Of a stretch of DNA of 11,168 nucleotides, positions 6,109 to 11,168 are shown piece by piece. Made by a program: the position numbers and the translations under genes. Below the pieces are notes generated by a model. The model did no database searches. It was not told where the DNA came from and saw nothing but the letters and a program-made list of their open reading frames with translations. The stretch is from Polyrhizophydium stewartii (taxonomy: Eukaryota > Chytridiomycota > Chytridiomycetes > Rhizophydiales). Location of the stretch: NCBI GenBank assembly GCA_027604665.1, contig JADGIZ010000610.1:1-11168 (forward strand), given 5' to 3'. Positions within the stretch are counted from its first letter, which is position 1; each line of letters begins with the position of its first letter.

Positions 6109-9100
6109 GGCTCGGCCGCCCGTCCGCCGAAGAGATGGCCCGCTTCACGCCAGAGCGGCGAAACCGCACTTTTCTCATGTCCGACACACTGCGCCAGCGC
6201 CGAGTCGACGAGCCGCTGCCGGCCTCGGCCGGTGCCGCTGCCACCGCGGCTGCAGACAGCGAGCTGCCCTCGGCCGCCTCATCCAAGTCCAAGTCTAAGC
6301 CAGCCTCATCGTCGCCGCTTTCTCGAGGCGCCTTGCCCGTGCTGCTTCTCTGGGCCGTGCTCGCTCTCGCAGGCATTGCGCTCTTCTTCCGGCTGCCCGA
6401 GCCCCGCACGCTGCAGTCGCCCACCGAGCTGTTCTTCTCCGAGACGGCCGCCCGCGACACCGTCGCCGTGCTCGCCAGGGACATTGGCCTCCGTGTCGTC
6501 GGCACCGACCAGGAGGACCGCACGAAGAACTACATTCTCGACCAGATCGAGGCAGTGCGCAAGCTTGCACAGGCCAACCCAACGCCGCACAACTTTGGTG
6601 TGTGCGTGCAACCCGCCCGTCTGCCCGGCTGGCCGGTCGTCCGGCTGGTCTGCCTGCCTGCTGTGCGCCGGCCCGTCTGGCGGGGCTGCTTTGTGCTGAC
6701 CGCAGGCACCGCCGATGCGCCGCGGATCGCTCGGCCGCCCGCCCGTGTCGCCGCCCGCCCGCCCGCGCCGTGCAGAGGTCCACGTCCAGCTCGCCGAGGG
6801 CACGCACCGGCTCGACTTCATGAGCGAGCGTGAGCGCCGTGGCCGCCGGATGCGTTGGCTATGTTCCCGAGCCCCCGCCTGCTGACGCACGTGCACGCTC
6901 GGCCGCCGCGTTGCCCCGCCCAGCCGTGATCAAAGTGTTGGTTTGGCCGCGTCGGCCGCCTGGCACGTTGCGCCAGGCACGATCGCAGGCTGACCTGCAT
7001 CCCCGCGGGCACCCCGCTGCTCCAAACGCAGGTACACCAACGTCACCAACATCATTGTGCGCCTGTCGTGCGGGCCCGAGTGCGACAAGAACGCGCTGCT
7101 GCTCAACTCGCACTATGACACCACCGTCGTCAGCCCCGGCGCTTCTGGTGCGCGATTGCCGGGCGATCGCTCCGATCTGCCGGCGTTGCTGACGACGCCC
7201 GGATCCTGGTGATCCGTCGGCACCCCCGCTGCTCACGATATCGCACTCAGACGACGGCGCCGGTGTCGCCATCATGCTCGAGGTTTTGCGCATCATTGCC
7301 CAGACGCCCAAGCCGCTTAAGAACTCGATCATCTTCCGTGGGTTGCACCGCGTCGTCGTCTAGAGTCCGTTGCCGCTTGTGCTGATTGTCGGCGGTGGCC
7401 AGTCTTCAACGGCGCCGAGGAGACGCTCCAGGACGCGACCCATGCCTTTGTCACCCAACACGAGCTGGCGGCCGGGTGAGATCTCCGCTCGTCAGCGGCA
7501 CTCTCGATTCTTGGCTAACAGCCCTCGCTGGTTACTCGACTCGCCTTGCAGCGTCCGTGCCGTGCTCAACCTCGAGTCGATGGGCGTCAAGGGCAAAGAG
7601 ATTCTCTTCCAGGTCAACTCGGACACGCTCGTGGATGCGTACCGTCACGTGCCGCATCCGCACGCTGCGGTGACCTCGAACGACGTCTTCTCAACCGGCC
7701 TTGTTCTCAGCGACACCGACTTTCGCCAGTTTGTGCAGTACGGCAATCTGGTCGGCCTTGACTTTGCATACTATCAAAACAGTTATCTCTACCACACCAT
7801 GCTGGACGTCGAGGAGAACATCGAGGCGGGCTCGCTCCAGCACTTTGGCGACAATATTGTGGCTCTGACACACCACATCCTGTTTGAATCGAGCCTCGAG
7901 AACGTTGGCCGCACACAGGCGCTGATCTACTACGACTATCTTGGTGCGTCCGCAAAGAGAGTGTGCCTGTCGCTGCGCTGGATGTGGAGGGGTGCATTTT
8001 TGACAGGCTGCCCCTCCGAATATGTCGCCACAGGTTTGTTCTTTGTCTACTACAGCTTCAGTGCCGCCACAATCGTCCATTACGTGCTCGCGGTCGTCTC
8101 GGTCGCGGTGGCCATCAGCAAGCGCCGCAGCCTCGGCCTGTCGATCCTGGGAGTCTTTTGGGAGGCCATGCGCATTGCGCGCAGTCTCTTCATTTCGATC
8201 GTCATGGCGGTCATCACGGCGCTTCTGCTTACCAACGTGCTCGGCAACCCCATGTCGTGGTTCTCGGCCGAGTGGCTGCCGATCGTGCTGTTCTCTGGCC
8301 CGATCGTGCACGGTGCGTTGCTCTGTCGGTGCAGAGTCGGCTGCGGTGGATGCTAACACGAGTCTCGGCGCCAGGCCTGCTGCACTTCTCGGCCCGGCGC
8401 CGCCGTCGTTCATCCAACCCGGGGCAGGACACGCTCAACGAGCGCCGATCGTTCCTGGGAACTCTTGTGTTCTGGAGCATTGCGCTGGTTGGCGTGACGC
8501 GCGCGGGACTGGGTGTCTCGTTCCTCTTCTCGTTCCACGTCGCGTGCCTGTTGCTTGGCCAGATCGCAGACACGCTCCTGGACGCGGACAAGCCCCTGGC
8601 CATCACGCCCGTGTCCCTGACGACGTACGCGCTGTCCATGTCGATTGTCGTTCCGTATGCGGTGCCGTCGGCATACACGCTCCTGATGCTGTTTGTGCCG
8701 CTGTCGGGCCGCATAGGCACCGAGGCCCCCGTGGACATTATCGTTGCCGTCATCACGGGCCTAGCTGTGTTTGTGTCGCAGGGCTACCTTTTGATCCCGG
8801 TGTTCCACCGCCTGTCGCGCCGCACGGCGTCGCGCATCATGACTCTGTTCGACATTCTGTCGCTTGTGACGATCTTTGTGTTCTCGAGCAAGCACCCGTA
8901 CGATGCTATGCATCCCAAGGTGAGGAGATGGCGGATGCCATTGGTGGTCTTGCCGCGATCGCGCTGACGCTTTGCATCGGTGCACGATGCCTTGGTTCCC
9001 AGCGCATCGGGGTCGAGTACATGGAGAACGTGACGAGCGGCGACCGCAGCATCTTCCTAGCGTATGTTGCGCCGGGTCGAAGCCATGAGGTGATCCGCGC

Positions 9101-9713
9101 CGTGCAGAAGGAGCTCGACGTCAAGCCTGTGCGCCGCGGCACGGTGCAGACGGACCGTGACTTTGGCACCATCTTCCCGATCAGCCACTTTTTGGACAAC
9201 TACGGGTTCAACGTCACGGAGCAGGCGCTGGCGATCCCCGGCGCGACCAAGCCGCCGCAGCTGCGGACGACGACGACGGCAGTGGACCCGGCGACGGGCG
9301 AGCGCAACGTGACCGTGTCGGTGTACTACCCGGGATACGTGTGGACGGTGCTGTCGTTTGACGCGGACGTTGTTGCGTGGTCGATTGCCGAGGGCGTTGC
9401 GCCGCGGCGCGGCGGGATGCACCACCACACGATCCGGCACATTGGCGGGTACGGCTGCAACGTCTGGAACATGAGCATGACGGTGCGCGGCGCCGACCCG
9501 ATCTGGATGGAGGTCAGCGGCGTCGAGCGCGACAGCTTCACGCAGCTGACGGCCGAGATGCACCACTCGCCGCGCATGAGCCACCGCGGCATGCAGTGGA
9601 AGTGGTCCGACCGCTGGGCGTCGGCGAGCATCCTTTCACGTGTGCAGGGCGCGCTGCCCGACTGGGTCGCGGGCATGTACATGGGCGTCGTGGTGACCAA
9701 CGCCTGGGTGTGA
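6096..9713 (+). CDS. ERMP1/Pff1-type M28 zinc metallopeptidase, multi-pass membrane protein
   Basis: Membrane zinc aminopeptidase-like protein of family M28, in the ER (animal ERMP1/Fxna) or vacuole (fungal Pff1). A signal anchor (LPVLLLWAVLALAGIALFF, 6333-6389) precedes the lumenal peptidase domain. Metal and catalytic motifs all remain: HYDT (7111-7122), SDDG across the 7147/7251 junction, GAEE (7411-7422), NLE (7568-7576), SDTDF (7709-7723) and YHT (7790-7798). Several membrane segments follow (about 8034-8900), then a conserved lumenal C-terminal domain. Exons: 6096-6597, 6776-6829, 7032-7147, 7251-7337, 7403-7475, 7552-7943, 8034-8312, 8375-8919, 9003-9713. Phases agree except between 6829 and 7032, where a further 43-nt exon (6924-6966), a GC-AG intron or an indel is needed. 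Length is about 918-933 aa (human 904). In-frame starts also exist at 6102, 6135 and 6177; 6177 (MSDTLRQRRVDE) gives about 891-906 aa. Confidence 0.92.
6598..6775 (+). other. ERMP1 intron 1, GC-rich, with CCGCC/CCCG runs
   Basis: At 178 nt this is the longest single intron that can be placed firmly. It has GTGTGT and GCAG ends and is phase 1. It joins NF to EVHVQLAEGTHRLDFM, which is the expected order for the family. It contains a CTGAC at 6696-6700 followed by CGCAG, a usable alternative acceptor that would add residues not expected in the family, and repeated CCGCCCGCCCG runs. Confidence 0.7.
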
Positions 9714-9988
9714 CGCCGAATGAAGATGGGCCAGACGCCGAGTCCGCAGGACCCTGGTCGGCGCGCAGCGGCAGCGCTCTCGGCTCGGCATGGCGGCGGC
9801 CCGATCGCGCGGGGCCGAGCTCGGCCGGGCGGAGGGCGTCTGAAGCAGGCGCGGCCTTTGTGCCCGCTGCCTCTGCGCGATTTTTACGACGCTGCGCCTC
9901 CCGAGCAACGGGCCAGCGCCCCAGACCTTTCCCGCAGGAGCAGCACCGCCCCGCCGCCCCTGCCGCCCCTTCAGCAGCGCCCGCCGCC
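9714..9988 (+). promoter_or_regulatory. ERMP1-arrestin intergenic region, presumed arrestin promoter and 5' UTR
   Basis: The 275 bp between the ERMP1 stop and the arrestin ATG carry the post-stop 15-mer at the left end. A short T-run (cgatttttacg) lies near 9879. No TATA box is visible. Two upstream ATGs exist. The one at 9720 opens a frame that overlaps the arrestin start out of frame. The one at 9790 opens a 17-codon frame ending at 9843. Transcription probably starts downstream of 9726, otherwise the first ATG would interfere with arrestin translation. Confidence 0.5.
9718..9732 (+). promoter_or_regulatory. Post-stop 15-mer, copy 2, with AATGAA (candidate ERMP1 3'-end signal)
   Basis: GAATGAAGATGGGCC lies four bases after the ERMP1 stop codon and matches 6094-6108 at all fifteen bases. 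The sequences around the two copies differ, apart from similar TGAC(C/G) starts. AATGAA occurs on the plus strand of this window only at these two places, by my reading. Confidence 0.4.
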
Positions 9989-10900
9989 ATGGCCTCGATT
10001 CTCAAGCTCGCCACCGACCGGGACTGCTATGCGCCCGGCGACCTCGTCAACCTCGTGTGCACGCTGCACAACGTCGAGATTGTGACGGGCCTGCAGCTTG
10101 CGGTGCGCTTCAGCAGGAACGAGGCGCTGTTCGTCACCGGCTCCGACGGCGCACAGGCGCACACGGCCGGCGGCATCAGCGCACACGACCCGCCAAAGGC
10201 CAGCTTCTCTGCCGAGACCCCGCTGCAGAGCATCGTGCTCTGGCAGAGCCACATGCCCTCCGGCACTCTGCTGCACCCGAAGCCACGCTCCTTCGCCGCC
10301 CAGTTCGTGGTGCCGCTCGACGCAACGCCGTCGGTCACCCTGACCGACTACTCCAAGGCCTTTATCCGCTACGTCTTCATTGCCGAGCTCACTGCCGTCG
10401 GCGGCCAGCGCTTCCGCGGCGCCTGCGCCATTCCCGTCGCCCGTCCGACGCCTGCCGACAACCCTCCGCTCAGCCTCGTTCGCCTGCCAAAGGACTTCGT
10501 CACCTTTGCGGTCGAAGCCAGCCTGACGCTGGACAAGAGCGTCTACAAGGTCGGCGAGCCCATACACCTCGAGCTGCGCGTCATCAACGACGACCGCCGC
10601 GAGGTGCGCGGCGTGCGGGTGCTCCTTGAGGAGGTCCGCAACGCCCACTTTCTGCCCGAGATCAGCCGAACCACGATCCTCGCCAGCGCCACCCCAGACG
10701 GCGCTGTCGAGCCAGGGTCAAACAAGACCTTCTCGATCATGCTCGATCCAAAGGACTCGGTCGTCTTTGCGCCAAGCACCGTTTCTGGGTGCGTCCAAGT
10801 CGAGCATTTCATCCGCATCCATATCAGCCCCGCTGCCATGTTCTTGTCGGCACTCGTGTTCTCGGTGCCGATCGACGTGGCAGGTCGGCAGCGGACGTGA
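9989..10900 (+). CDS. Arrestin-domain (alpha-arrestin-like) protein, intronless as drawn
   Basis: Arrestin-fold protein; members of this superfamily act as adaptors in membrane-protein sorting and ubiquitination. The start at 9989 has a near-ideal context (gccgccATGg) and is the first in-frame ATG after the ERMP1 stop. The 303-aa frame shows an arrestin N-domain: DRDCYAPGDLVNLVCTL at residues 10-26 (the Y-x-P-G-D turn), then TDYSKAFIRYVFIAELTAVG near 118-137. A C-domain begins around 168: VTFAVEASLTLDKSVYKVGE, then IHLELRVINDDRREVRGVRV and the final strands FLSALVFSVPIDV. No PPxY ubiquitin-ligase motif and no membrane segment are visible. The protein ends right after the C-domain, short for an alpha-arrestin. 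A strong donor (GTGAGC) overlaps the stop codon, so the true gene may continue downstream. The specific subfamily cannot be named. Confidence 0.85.
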   Translation: MASILKLATDRDCYAPGDLVNLVCTLHNVEIVTGLQLAVRFSRNEALFVTGSDGAQAHTAGGISAHDPPKASFSAETPLQSIVLWQSHMPSGTLLHPKPRSFAAQFVVPLDATPSVTLTDYSKAFIRYVFIAELTAVGGQRFRGACAIPVARPTPADNPPLSLVRLPKDFVTFAVEASLTLDKSVYKVGEPIHLELRVINDDRREVRGVRVLLEEVRNAHFLPEISRTTILASATPDGAVEPGSNKTFSIMLDPKDSVVFAPSTVSGCVQVEHFIRIHISPAAMFLSALVFSVPIDVAGRQRT

Positions 10901-11168
10901 GCAGCACGGCTCCTCTTGCCGCGAGCTCAACTTGGCTTGCAATGTACCCGCACATGTGAATGATATAGCTGTTTACCCGATCCCGATGATGCGTGTGCTT
11001 TGACCTGCTATGCCGCTCGTCCCGCGAACCGGGGTCTCAGCGCCGAGGACGGCTTTTGGAGCGGAGGTGGTGGAAATGATTGTCCCGGCAGTGCGGGCCA
11101 TGCGCAGCTGTCGGCGAAGAGCCTGCGCATGCCGTCCCGGCTCCTTGATCCAACCCAATACACTTGCC
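10901..11168. other. Unassigned right end: arrestin 3' region, possible extra exon or convergent gene
   Basis: No recognisable gene lies here. AATGTA (10941) and TGAATGAT (10957) are weak poly(A)-signal-like sequences 40-60 bases after the arrestin stop. From 11041, after CTCAG, two plus-strand frames stay open to the edge. One of them continues the arrestin frame if 10897-11040 is an intron. On the minus strand a frame is open from the right edge to TAA at 10975-10973, with an unrecognised translation, and could be the last exon of a convergent gene. These options cannot be separated from the sequence alone. Confidence 0.4.

Noticed and set aside
6706..6744. Extra exon within ERMP1 intron 1 after the CTGACCGCAG site
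   Set aside because: It would leave a 31-nt second intron, too short to splice, and would insert residues not expected between NF and EVHVQ.
6872..6890. 19-nt micro-exon between ERMP1 exons 2 and 3
   Set aside because: Its length would restore the frame, but it brings an in-frame TGA.
8022..9713. 563-codon frame as a single exon of ERMP1
   Set aside because: Only 9003-9713 of this frame is ERMP1-like. The first part is out of frame with the membrane-segment exons 8034-8312 and 8375-8919.
9720..10085. 121-codon frame starting in the second post-stop 15-mer
   Set aside because: It overlaps the arrestin start out of frame, and its translation is low-complexity without recognisable motifs.
10973..11158. 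Minus-strand frame of about 61 codons at the right edge as a definite gene
   Set aside because: No ATG start, no recognised motif and no splice evidence. Kept only as a possibility in the description of the right end.

Overview
This is nuclear DNA from a eukaryote: GC-rich, gene-dense and full of short spliceosomal introns. About 20 introns can be inferred, mostly 54-130 nt, with GT(G/A/T)-AG ends and often a CTGAC-like branch point. I see no bacterial operons, insertion sequences or CRISPR. The gene set (a GPN1 GTPase, a STRIP/Far11-type STRIPAK scaffold, an ERMP1/Pff1-type M28 membrane peptidase and an arrestin-fold protein) fits an opisthokont. My best guess is an early-diverging, chytrid-like fungus, from remembered family resemblance only. 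All gene models below were spliced by eye, using phase, splice sites and family motifs.

Layout. 1-119 (minus): N-terminal end of an unrecognised gene that runs off the left edge. 120-365: GC-rich intergenic DNA with a repeated ATCCACGC element. 366-1782 (minus): GPN1, three exons, 389 aa. 1783-1914: 132-bp bidirectional promoter with a TGCC repeat. 1915-6090 (plus): STRIP/Far11 homologue, eleven exons, about 1165 aa. 6096-9713 (plus): ERMP1-type peptidase, nine or ten exons, about 900 aa, with a start only 5 bp after the STRIP stop if the longest frame is used. 9714-9988: intergenic. 9989-10900 (plus): arrestin-domain protein, at least 303 aa. 10901-11168: unassigned, possibly another arrestin exon or the 3' end of a convergent gene.

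The genes look like housekeeping neighbours rather than one pathway: GPN1 (RNA polymerase II assembly and nuclear import), STRIP (kinase/phosphatase signalling scaffold), ERMP1 (ER or vacuolar membrane protease) and an arrestin (trafficking adaptor). I found no convincing new biological system. The most interesting signals are an identical 15-mer directly after the stop codons of both STRIP and ERMP1, containing the poly(A)-signal variant AATGAA (also found after GPN1); a frame problem between the second and third conserved blocks of ERMP1 that implies a 43-nt exon, a GC-AG intron or an indel; and the possibility that the arrestin gene continues past its apparent stop.
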